The notes beneath the pieces were generated by a model that was not told the origin of the DNA, did no database searches, and saw only the letters and a program-made list of their open reading frames with translations. A stretch of 64,000 nt of DNA from Adiantum capillus-veneris (taxonomy: Eukaryota > Streptophyta > Polypodiopsida > Polypodiales > Pteridaceae). Positions 21,704 through 31,302 of this stretch are shown here, piece after piece. The position numbers and the translations under genes were made by a program. The DNA is taken from the NCBI GenBank assembly GCA_014529385.2, contig CM043969.1, positions 28,850,946 to 28,914,945 of the forward strand, given 5' to 3'. The first letter of the stretch is position 1; every line of letters starts with the position of its first letter.

Positions 21704-22784
21704 ATGTTGTTCGATTAATGAATTTTGGTGAAGACACAGTGGAACCAATAATTGCAGTCAAAGTGGGTAGCAATCAAGTTGAATTGACGGCATTGCTTGA
21801 TTCTGGAGCTCAAGAAAATCTGATCTCTTGCAAATTATATAATCAGCTTCAGCTCAAAGATCAACTACATGTACAAATACATCAATATGTTTACCCCCAC
21901 AAGTTTTATGTGGTGGAGGATGCGAGCACACTACACCCCATGTTGTTGGGACATCCTTGGCAGAAAGAGTATAATGTGCAGATAGATTGGAATTCGGATA
22001 CAGTCAAAATTCAGCATGCACAAGAACAACAGGTGGTAGACTTTTCTCAGACAACCCGGAAGAACCAGATAATAGAACCACCATCACTGGATAAAGAACA
22101 AAAAGGATGGGTGCCAATAAAGCAAAACACGATACCCATGGAGAACAACCAGGGAACTGCCAACCATGTTCACAACAAAAATGAAACAACACAGACCACA
22201 GTGAATAGATCAAGGTTAGCAACACGTGAAAAACAAGTATGGGTACGGAAGGATAGAGGCGACCTGGCATACAAACCACAATACAACAGCAGAAGTCAAC
22301 AAAAGAACACAGTTAAACCAACAACCAAGGGAATAAAAAGATATGGATCCCGAAGAGAATGCTCAGTAACCACTTAAATGCGACACGCATTTGGATCCCC
22401 AAACCAAAGCAACAGGAACTCCCTTCAGTACAAGCAACACCAGCAACCAGACACTCACTACACATGAAACTGGAAAACCGATCTATGTGGGTGCCGATCA
22501 GAAGAACAACAATGACGACCAAGGACGAGGCAATAAACCTACAAAAGCCTCCACAACAAAACTCAAAAGAGCAATTAACAGAGAACAAGATTATAGCTAC
22601 AACGGAAATGACACTTCCATTAACGAAAACAACCACGGCCATATCGACAGTAGCGGCAACTCAAGCAACTTTTGCAAAGAAGACGATCAAACAAAGAGCA
22701 ACAGAATTACAACTTTTAATTGCAAAGAAAATCCGCCAACCAAATCAACAACAAATAGGAAACCTCGACGTTGAATGCCAATAA
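21523..22784 (+). pseudogene. Second retropepsin-like domain with W-V/I-P-K repeat tail
   Basis: Open in the -1 frame relative to integrase from 21523 to 22377; the first ATG is at 21718. A charged helical stretch (EEAQAEAKERIAKRRLL) leads into a clan-AA protease fold: IIAVKVGSNQVELTALLDSGAQENLI (split here as IIAVKVGS, VELTALLDSGAQ), a HKFYVVED strand and HPMLLGHPWQKEYNVQIDW, matching the LLG and IDW segments of retropepsins. A basic, Gln/Asn/Thr-rich tail carries repeats GWVPIKQ (22105), VWVRKDR (22237), then in the next frame IWIPKRM (22341), IWIPKPK (22389) and MWVPIRR (22485), ending at 22784. It is separate from the canonical protease at 11-12 kb. Whether it was expressed by frameshifting or as its own protein is unknown. 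Confidence 0.7.
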
Positions 22785-24430
22785 GCATCTTGCTTATTCC
22801 CTCCTCTCGCACAGCATTAATTTTTCCATGCATTGACGAGTATGCATCAAATAGGGCCACATTACAAGGCCGCGCATTAGAACAATTTTTAACCCATGCA
22901 CTGCACATACCCCGAGGCGATACCTTGTCGTCTGGGAGGACTCCGACTGGGGGGGGGGGGCATTCTTAAGTATATGGGGCCAAACGCCAAATTAGGCCTC
23001 TAGGTGTGTGTATATATGTAAAAATAGCCATTTTTTGGGTTAAATATTGGTAAAACGGAGAAATCCGGCCATAAAAATTGCATGTGAGTGTACATAGTGT
23101 TTTGCGGTGATGTTTTTGAGTTATTGTGATTTTTGGAGATTTTTTGGGTTTATTTTGCTATTTTCTTTTTAATTTTACTAATTATCGGCAGAAAAACTTT
23201 AAAAATACAAAAAGCAGGTGAAATATGGTCGTAATGAAAAACAAAAAATATGGGGATAATCAGTGACTATAGGAAAACCTATGGTACAATGGGGGTGCAA
23301 TTATGTGAATGGAGCGGGAGGCGTGTTTTGGCCAGATTTTGACCAAAACGTCAAATTTCTCAAAAACTGGGCAAATGGAATCCAAATCAGGAACTTTTCG
23401 AGCATAAACCGCATCTCACAAGAAGTTAGGAGCACATGTCAAATTTCATAGAAAGTGGTCCGAGGACCCCCATTATAAGATTTTTTCACTTCACTTAGAG
23501 CTCATTTCTACTATTTCCTTCTTGAGAGAGAGCTCTAGCCACCTAAAACGAACCAGACTTCCAGCTGCTTCTACGACGCGCACGACCACCTGACAGGCTC
23601 CAGATATGAGAGGTAGGCTCAGCACCTTGAGCTTTTCGCGTATGTTTGATGTTTTATCGCAAAAACTAGTGTAGGGTTCACATGGGGAACGGGCAGTAGA
23701 GACCTACAGGTAGAGGTAGCCACATAACGGCTAACCCAATGGCAATAAGGCTTCGTAGGGGGTTTACCCTAGCATAGGAGACCACTCTTGAATGCACAAA
23801 GGTGGCAAAAAACCAACGGGAAAAACCCTAACTTCTAGAGCCCTGCAAGAGGCCACCAAGTGGTAAATCGGTAAAAAGTCGCCCAAATGCTACCAAAACT
23901 CATGGGTAGGAGCATCTCGACATGCTCTACAAGGCTATATAGCCCACATGGCCATAAGGCGACCCGAAACGGGACTAAGCTTTAGAAACGGCATCGGACA
24001 CACAAAGAGTCAACTGGCTCTCATGGCCAAACCGGATGTCCGTTTGCCACCAAACTTCACGAGCGGCTTGCGTAGACCATCAACAACCAAGTCCTATGGT
24101 GGTAGACCACCACAAGTCATCGATGGCATGCAAATGCAATCACGGGTGCTTCCAGAGCGACAAATCGCCAAACAGAGCTCCGATGAAGCCAAAGCCAACA
24201 AAAACCATATGGCAAGGTTCCCCAAGGAACCATGAAGCTAGGGAGACTAACATCAAGAAATTTCATCGCCAAAAAGCACTCCAAGAGTCAGAAAACGACT
24301 CAGAGGCTCTGAAAGCCAAACAAGGAGTTTCTATCTATCTTTTTGACTTTTTATTGAAATAAGGCTTGAAGGGGACTCAGGGGGGCTAAGGGCATACACT
24401 AGTAGCACTTCTCCAAAAGAATTCATCAGA
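22785..24430 (+). other. Non-coding region between pol and palindrome array
   Basis: No gene-like frame is seen. It contains a G10 run near 22950 and AT-rich stretches. Probably part of the element's long 3' non-coding region. Confidence 0.5.
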
Positions 24431-25335
24431 AGACTTCCTACGTGTAGGATGTGAGACTTCCTACGTGTAGGATGTCTCAAGGCCATGTTTGGGCACCCAA
24501 CTCAATATCTCATCTCATACACAACTTCTACATAGCTTGAACATGCTAGCCATCAAGTTTCATCACATTTGGACAAGAGTTGACCTCATATGCATCAAAA
24601 AACGGAAAGTCAAAGCATAGAGGCAATAAAGGGTCATAAACCTACCAAAACTAGTCCAAATCACATGAAACTTGCACAATATACTCATTATCACATTACT
24701 AAGCTAACTGTGGAGTCAGATATGAAAAATAATGAAATAGACATCCTACGTGTAGGATGTCTAAATGCCCTATTTGACCTCCAGTTGGTGTTTTTGAGTT
24801 CCACATATCTTTATAACATCTTCACAAGCTCATATATCAAATTTCCAGCCAGACCCATCACATTTGGCCCCCAAAACCTCAAAGATGCACTTTTTTGAGC
24901 CAAAAACACTAAACATGCTCTTAACAACACCAATAGTTATCCAAATCAAAATCTAAGAACAGGGCCATGTTCTACATGCTAAGGGCTACCCACAGAACCA
25001 AAATCAAGTCATTCTGAGAAAAGAGACATCCTATGTGTAGTATGTCTCCAGGGTCATATTGACCTTCTGTGCAAGAGTTGACATCATGGGAGTCTTTTAC
25101 ATGATATAAGAAGCCTATATATCAAATTTCAATCCAATTGGATATCATTTGCCCATCCATATATGACATCCTACCCATTTTGTGAGCCAAAAGCCTAAAT
25201 CTTCTCAAAATTGCACTTTTTGATGTCCAAACCAAAATCCAAGTACATAGCCATGTTGCACAGGTCAAGGGCCACAAGCATGTCAAGTTTCATCAAAATC
25301 AGAGAAAGTAGACATCCTACGCGTAGGATGTCTAC
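24431..25335. repeat. Downstream array of 24-28-nt palindromes
   Basis: Palindromes of the same family as in the leader: two abutting copies at 24431-24454 and 24454-24477 (AGACTTCC variant), then 24739-24762, 25024-25047 and the perfect 28-mer at 25308-25335, plus a half-copy ATGACATCCTAC at about 25163. Starts at 24454, 24739 and 25024 are exactly 285 bp apart; the half-copy and the last copy follow after about 140 and 144 bp. This implies diverged ~142/285-bp tandem units. Shared flanking words (TCAAGTTTCATC-AAATCAGAG) support this. Confidence 0.9.
25308..25335. repeat. Perfect 28-nt palindrome, identical to 6932-6959
   Basis: GTAGACATCCTACG plus its exact reverse complement, 165 bp before the ATG of the accessory frame. 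Confidence 0.97.
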
Positions 25336-25499
25336 ATGCTTATTTTTCAGCCAAAACCCTACTGTGGGCACATGCATGGCTTCCCTAGTCCCTTTTGAGT
25401 TCTTATTTCAATTTTCAAGTCATTCGGGTAGTCAGAACTCAATTTATTAGCTAATCTGTAAAAAACGCTAACTTTGGACTACTGAGTGCAACAGGATCC

Positions 25500-28400
25500 A
25501 TGGCAGCCGCTAAGTCACCATCAAAGAAGAAAAGAATGACCATCAAGGACTACTTAGAAGAAGTGGAGCCTTTTGTTATCCCAGAGGGAACCATGAAGCC
25601 CACAAGCACTTGGATTCAAGATGACCTACTAGAAACCAATGATCTGAGAATCTACCAAGGAGTGTTTAAACATCCGAAGGGAAATGCAGTGGAGCTACCC
25701 ATGATCCCTCAAGAGCTCAATGAATTTGTGAGGAGCAAGATGGGGGACTACTTGGAGAAAATGGATCTCTACAATTACTTTGAAGCCTTGCCAGCAGGGA
25801 TTGATGTTAAAAGAGTGTAGGAATTTGTTACCACCATCAAAGAGGACGGCATAGCCAAAGTTACAGATCTGCAAGGCAAGCCTAATACGATGATTGTCAT
25901 CACAGAGAAGGTGGTGGCAGCAGCACTTGACCTCTCTAACAAAGGAGACAGTGTGACTAAGAGGCGGGATGACATTAAGGTCTACTCAGAGAAGAAAAAT
26001 AACTATACATTTGAAGATATTGCAAACCCGAAGGTGGCCATCATGAGCCAATTATACAATCAGTACTTCCACATGTGTACCGAGCGGCCACAGAAATACA
26101 GGATGCCACCTGGAGCTATTGCCACCACTTTCACTTGGGCGATGCAGAAGAGCCGCCCGAGGGAAATAAACTATGCCGCTTACATTCACGACAACCTTGT
26201 GAAAATGGAGACCAAAAATCCCACTTATATTGTGCATGGTGAGTTGATAACCAAATTCATCTGTGGAGCATTGCATGCCAAGGGAAATTGGCCTCTACCT
26301 CCCTCCCAAAATGATTGGCTCAAGCTAAAGGAAGACAAAGAAGAAGAGCCTTCTAAGGCTCCAAGGGTAGCCACAAGGTTGAAGCGCCATTTAGAGACAA
26401 TGCTAGAAGAGCCGCCACCACAGCCCAAGAAGGGGAAGAAAGAAACTCTACAGGTGCCAGTAAAGGAAACAAAGTCACAGAAAGCAGCAAGGCTGGAAAT
26501 ACTAATAGAGAGTTTCAAAGCAGAGAGGATGCTAAAAGGGGATCTGAGCGAATTATGGAAGCCCTCACTTGAAGCTATGTCTGTATCTTCTCGAAGGACT
26601 AAAAGGGATCACTTTGAAGATTATATAAAGAATTTCGAGATCTTAGATGCTACAGCTAAGAATATCCCAAACATACCTTTTACCGAAGAAGAAGTTGATG
26701 ATGTGAGACGGCATCTGCTAGAAGAGCAAGAAGGGCAAGAAAGAGAGAGGAAAACAAAGGCTAATCGGGACTTCAAGAAGAAGCAACCAACCCCACCATC
26801 AAGCCGAGAATCCAGCCCTCAACCATCACCACCTCCTCCTAGTCCTCCTCAACCCCGACAAACTGAGGAGTTGAACAAATCTGATGGGCAACAAGACTCC
26901 AAGGAAGAGGAGAACAAAGAGGAAGAGCAGAAGGCAAAAATTGAACCAAAAGATGAGAAGCCAGATCCAGAAGAAAAAAACTATAGAATATTTCTTGATC
27001 TACTAGCTGCTGGATACTCTCGAGAAGAGGCAGCTAATGCAGCTTTTCAGTTGTCTAGCACTAGGCCCAAAGAATATATGCCAAGCCCTCGATTGGTGGA
27101 GTTGAAGGAAATGGCCATAGATACAATAGATTTACAGCCACAAGCCAATGATTGGGATGAGGTGATGCAAAGACTCATTGGGTTCAGAGCAAGGTCTATG
27201 GCCACCGAGATTGAGTGTGATAATCTCAAAGCAAATGAAGTTTAAATTAAAGCCGAGGTGGACTCGCTACAAAAGCAGGACCAAGAGAACACACAGAAGC
27301 AAGCCAAGCTGCAAGCTGATCTGGACGCGGCACTAAAAAGATGCCAAGAGTTGGAAAGTCAAAGTCAGGTAGCAGACCAAAAGCTTCAAAGAGCAGATGA
27401 GGAGTATAAGAAAATCAGCAAATCACTGACGGATGCGGAGAAAGAAAGGGACAACTTGACACTCCACCTTGCAGATGAGTCCAAAGAAGTGGAGACTTTG
27501 AGGAATGATAAGGAAACAGCTGAGCTAGAACATGAGGCCAGCCATGACGAAGTTATAAAGCTGAAAGATCAAATAAAAGTGAAAGATCAAACAATCCAGA
27601 GGCTAAGGGCATCTCCGGGCAGAGTCAGAGCTGCGGCCTCAACTAGCACTGCTTCAGAGAAGGATATGTATGAAGAACGGATGAAGGAACTCCAAAAGGA
27701 GTTGACACTAGAGAAGATACAAAGATCGATGTTGGCCGAGGGCTCCCTAGTGATGCAAAGCCGTTTGGAGGATGAGAACAAGGCCATGAAAGATGAGCTA
27801 GCAGCCTTGAAAAAGAAGATGGACGAGGATCTCAAGAAGATGCAAACTGAAAATGAAGACACCAAGAGGAAGCTAGAAGAGGCTGAGAAAGCCAATGCTG
27901 AATTGAACGACCTCTTAGTGACCATGGGGGATCAAGCTGAACAGGAAAAGAAAGCATATCAAAAGCAGATTGATGAGCTGAAAGGCCAACAGCAGACTGA
28001 AGAGCCACACTTGAGCACAGGGCCAGCATCTATGGAAGGAATTGATATAGACAATGTGTCAGATCCAGTGGACACAACAATGCAAGAGGACATCCTTGTG
28101 GGACCATCCCAAGAGCCCCAGGCTCTGACACAAGAAGAAGAAGACAATCTACAAAAGGCAATAGGAGCAGCCATAAAAGACACCGCCAAAGAAGCAATGC
28201 AGTGGGAGCAGAGGGTATTGAAGTCTATGACCATTCAGAAATTAGATGCAAATGTCGTTCGACATGAATGGCTACAACCCTCTCTCCCATATCCTCTTCT
28301 CAAGTATGAAGCTACTACAATAAACAAGAGGATTAAAGAGGAGCCGATAGTGCCACTATACGAAGAAGATATCACCAAACCAGAAGGTGTTAAGCTTATT

Positions 28401-29002
28401 GTGGACTCTCAGCCAAAATGGAGAAAGGCATGGCTAACTAAATACCCACAGTATTTAGTACATCTGGTAGAGGCGCCTAAAATAATCAGAGACAACCTCA
28501 GCTTTTGCCCTCTACCAAGGATGCGGACCTGGAAAGAACAATAACTGCTGAAGAAAAGCCACCCCACGTGGCTCAACTACCCAAAGCTGCCAGGCTTGAA
28601 GGCAGGTGAGAGAATGAGTGAGCAATACATGGTGAAAACCCTAACGGGCGCCATTAAATTGTTCATTGGCTCGCCTGACCTCTCTTGCATTATGCTCAGG
28701 AAGATTTATAAAACCCTTATGGCAGTTTTTGAGATCTTTAAACCTGGACAGGCAACAGACATCATATTTTCTTCCAAGATACATATAGATGTGCGTATGA
28801 ACTGTCTGCTCAACCTTCACATGAGGTGATACATGCCCTCTATCAGCGAATAATGTTTTTGGCCTTGTACCATCTCCAGGACTTTGAAGAAGCCTTCTAC
28901 ACCGGTTTCTTCACCATTGATACATATATATTCGGCCCTACATTACTGGCCCAGCATGCATGGTATGAGTTTGTTCTTAAGATGCGCGAAAGCCTCCACT
29001 GA
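25500..29002 (+). pseudogene. Accessory frame of about 1,167 codons, unknown family, coiled coil
   Basis: ATG at 25500 (MAAAKSPSKKKRMTIKDYL). One frame runs to about 28760 with just three nonsense codons (TAG 25818, TAA 27243, TAA 28542). A 1-nt frame change near 28755-28772 then leads to a natural-looking C-terminus (ALYQRIMFLALYHLQDFEEA) ending at TGA 29000, 53 bp before the 3' LTR. Regions: a globular N-terminal ~270 codons with VFKHPKGNAVELP, ITEKVVAAALDLSNKGD and PPGAIATTFTWAM; a Lys/Glu/Pro-rich linker with a PPPPSPPQP run near 26820; a long heptad-type coiled coil at about 27260-27980; and an acidic C-terminal part. No signal peptide or clear membrane segment is seen, so an envelope-like role is not supported. 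The N-terminal pattern faintly recalls plant transposon capsid or Athila ORF-1-like proteins, which is a guess. The low break count suggests it was coding until recently. Confidence 0.75.
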
Positions 29003-29040
29003 AGAAGCAGCTCTACTGTCATGTCGGGGACGACATGATC

Positions 29041-29054
29041 TAGGAGGGGGGGAG
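29041..29054 (+). promoter_or_regulatory. Polypurine tract of the Athila/Tat-like element
   Basis: A purine run (AGGAGGGGGGGAG, after one T) directly abuts the 3' LTR start TGTTAGCGG. This is the position where plus-strand DNA synthesis is primed. Confidence 0.88.
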
Positions 29055-29989
29055 TGTTAGCGGCTGGACACACCCAACAGAGGATGATTGCCCGGCAGGA
29101 TACTAATTTCCTTTGTAATCATTCCTTAATTGAGAGGAAACCGTCATTTCACCTTTATAAATAGTGGGGCTTGCAGAAGCTTCCAAATTGTATCCCATTT
29201 TTGACATTTAGACTTTGTAAATGGTTAAATTGGAACGTTAGGGTTTGAGATTGTAAGGTATTTATACCACTTTTGACCTTAATGCAAAAAACCCTTTTGT
29301 CATTTTTATAAGTTTTGTCTGTGTGAGTGGAGCGTACTCTGTGTACGAGAGAGAGTGAGAGTTTTATCTTGACGCTACGCGCGCACTGGTGGTTGGAATC
29401 AAGTGCGGAGAAGTGCAGTGTGTTGCCCCCGAAGAGAGCTACGCGCCAACACCTACATTGCAGGTGTACGGCCCAGTTTTGCGAGATCGACCCATGAGCT
29501 ATGTCTGGGTATTCGGTGAGCATACGTTGTCTGTTTTTGCATTTCAGCATATCCACGCGTTCACAATGAATAGAGCTACACATTAGGCACTTTAGTTTTT
29601 AGAAATGACGACCTGCAAAAACCTGTCAGACATCCTACGTGATTTTGCACCGGGTGTTTAGGGTTGGGGTTTTGGGTCACGGACCTTAGGGAGAGCGACC
29701 TATTGATGTTAATAGGATTTCCCTCAAGTTTCGTAGCGTTTCGAGAACGTTTGATGGGTATTTGGCTCTTGAAAGAGTTGTAGGAAATCTCCTCTTGTGT
29801 ACTCTTGAAGGCTGTAACTTAGACATTGGGTAGAGACCTCTGTAGGAAGTAGTCAATAGTCGGTCGAGTGTAGGTTGACACCCTATGCTTGCTTCCACGC
29901 GCCTGCGGGTCGAGCTTCGTCCTTAGCTGACAAATCTTGTTAGGCGAGTTCTCGCTGTGCTGACGTCCGTCACGGTGTATCCGCCAACA
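29055..29989 (+). repeat. 3' LTR of the Athila/Tat-like element (935 bp, complete)
   Basis: Starts TGTTAGCGG and ends CCGCCAACA. Its last 908 bp align without gaps to 4389-5296. Carries the half-palindrome AGACATCCTACGTG at 29628. Confidence 0.95.
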
Positions 29990-31085
29990 AAGTTCAATGA
30001 CAGTACAAAGAGCTCTAGAACTAAGAAAGAAAAGGGTCACATAAGGAGACACTCAAGTGATAGTGAGTCTTCTACTGAGGAAAACTCCAGTTCCAGTTCC
30101 AACTCTAGTTCATCTGAAAGTGAATCAAATGACAAGGGCAAAGGGAAGGAAAGGATCGTGGACCAGAACGATGGAGGAGATGTCGAAATAGATCTCCAAG
30201 ATTTCCAAAACAAGACCTTCAGTCAAGAAAATGGAAATTTGGTGCTCCAAGTGTAGATCCAAAGATCATAGGTCGATGAATGTTCACAGGGTACTTACTG
30301 TAAAGCCTATGGTCATGTGTGAAACAATTGTGGAATTGGAATCCATCATTTCAACAAAGGGAAGGATCTATCAATGATAGCACTGAAAAAATCTTATAGA
30401 AGTCAAGGCAGATGGGGCCAGTGGGTCCAAAGAAAATGAACCCAACCCAAGTACTAAAGGTACTGGTACTAGCAAGGGTAGGTACTACGGGCACATTGGT
30501 AGGGGTAGACGTCGAGGATAACTTGAGAAGCGAAGCCTCAACTGCTATACATGCAAAAACTATGGGCATTTTGGAGCTTAGTGCCTAGAAGATCCAAATC
30601 TAGAAACTACTGAGCGGAAGGCACCAAAACCGCTATTGATCAGGGTAGTAACCAGAAGAAAGGGGATCATCATAAAGAAGATCTCAAATGAGAATGAGGG
30701 AAAGCGGACTGCAGAAACCATAAAGTGGGAGCAAGAGAGGGTAGTCTAAAAGGCGAAGGGCAAGGAAAAGGTAGTGGATGAATGGTAGGAGTAGAGGGAG
30801 CTTGCAACAAAAATCACTGAGAATTTGGCTAAGAAGCTTCCATAACAACAAGGAGACTTGTACAATTTAGAAGCTACCGCCCCACTCTTCAAAAGAACAT
30901 AAAAACCAGAATGAGAAGGCAACATTTGAACCAAGTGAGTCCATGATTGAGTACCAAGTCTAGAAAACGAGGTACGACAAGTCAAATCAGACTTGGCCAG
31001 AGCTAGAGCCACTGATTGAAGGGCTCGTGAAGCCTGTGCACGTGCATGCAAGGAAGGGGGAAGGAGAAGATGAGGAGAGTCCAAG
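29990..31085 (+). pseudogene. Old Ty3-type gag remnant, right half
   Basis: Continues the element interrupted at 4388. A Lys/Ser/Glu-rich stretch (SSSSSNSSSSESESNDKGKG at about 30085-30140) is followed by two damaged zinc knuckles: CKAYGH...NNC near 30305 with a stop inside, and CYTCKNYGHFGA-C near 30542 with a stop before the last Cys. A basic linker and a short coiled-coil-like stretch (LENEVRQVKSDLARARA near 30955) come next. Many stops show it is long dead. No protease or pol domain of this element is left before the minus-strand copia begins. Confidence 0.55.
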
Positions 31086-31302
31086 TTAGGGGAAACACAC
31101 AGCTGCAAGCTCTCTTCGCTTGTGTTTCTCTTTATTGTTATGTATAGAATTGCAAAAGGGTTAATGTGTTAGGTTAGTGACACAAGGGTTGAGTCAGCCA
31201 TGACGGCCTTTACCCAACAATCAAGTGGAGACTATATCTAGTATGTACAACCGTGAAACATGACAACTTCACCCTTGTACAAATCTGTTTAACCTACATC
31301 CA
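31086..31302. other. Junction or possible LTR remnant between two dead elements
   Basis: Lies directly 3' of the RNase H end of the minus-strand copia, where its 3' LTR should be. In minus reading there is TTGTTGGGTAAAGGCCGTCA and an AATAAAGAGAAACACAAG run that could be a polyadenylation region, but no partner LTR was found. Confidence 0.3.

Larger units (their letters stand above)
4389..29989 (+). mobile_element. Athila/Tat-like Ty3 retrotransposon, 25.6 kb including a nested copia
   Basis: Delimited by two long direct repeats with TG...CA ends, a primer site directly after the left LTR and a purine tract directly before the right LTR. Order: LTR, PBS, 2-kb leader with palindromes, gag, protease (tandemly duplicated), reverse transcriptase, RNase H, two integrase zinc modules, integrase core, a second retropepsin-like domain, non-coding DNA with more palindromes, an accessory frame of about 1,167 codons, polypurine tract, LTR. 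Subtracting the 5,116-bp nested copia and one 5-bp target copy leaves about 20.5 kb. The LTRs differ at 41 of 908 aligned positions counted by eye (about 4.5%), mostly transitions. The first 27 bp of the left LTR are missing. The primer site and domain order place it near Athila/Tat; the exact lineage is not established. Confidence 0.85.

Noticed and set aside
25500-29002. Calling the accessory frame an envelope gene
   Set aside because: The position fits, but no signal peptide, transmembrane helix or cleavage motif is visible, and a long coiled coil alone is not evidence for an envelope.
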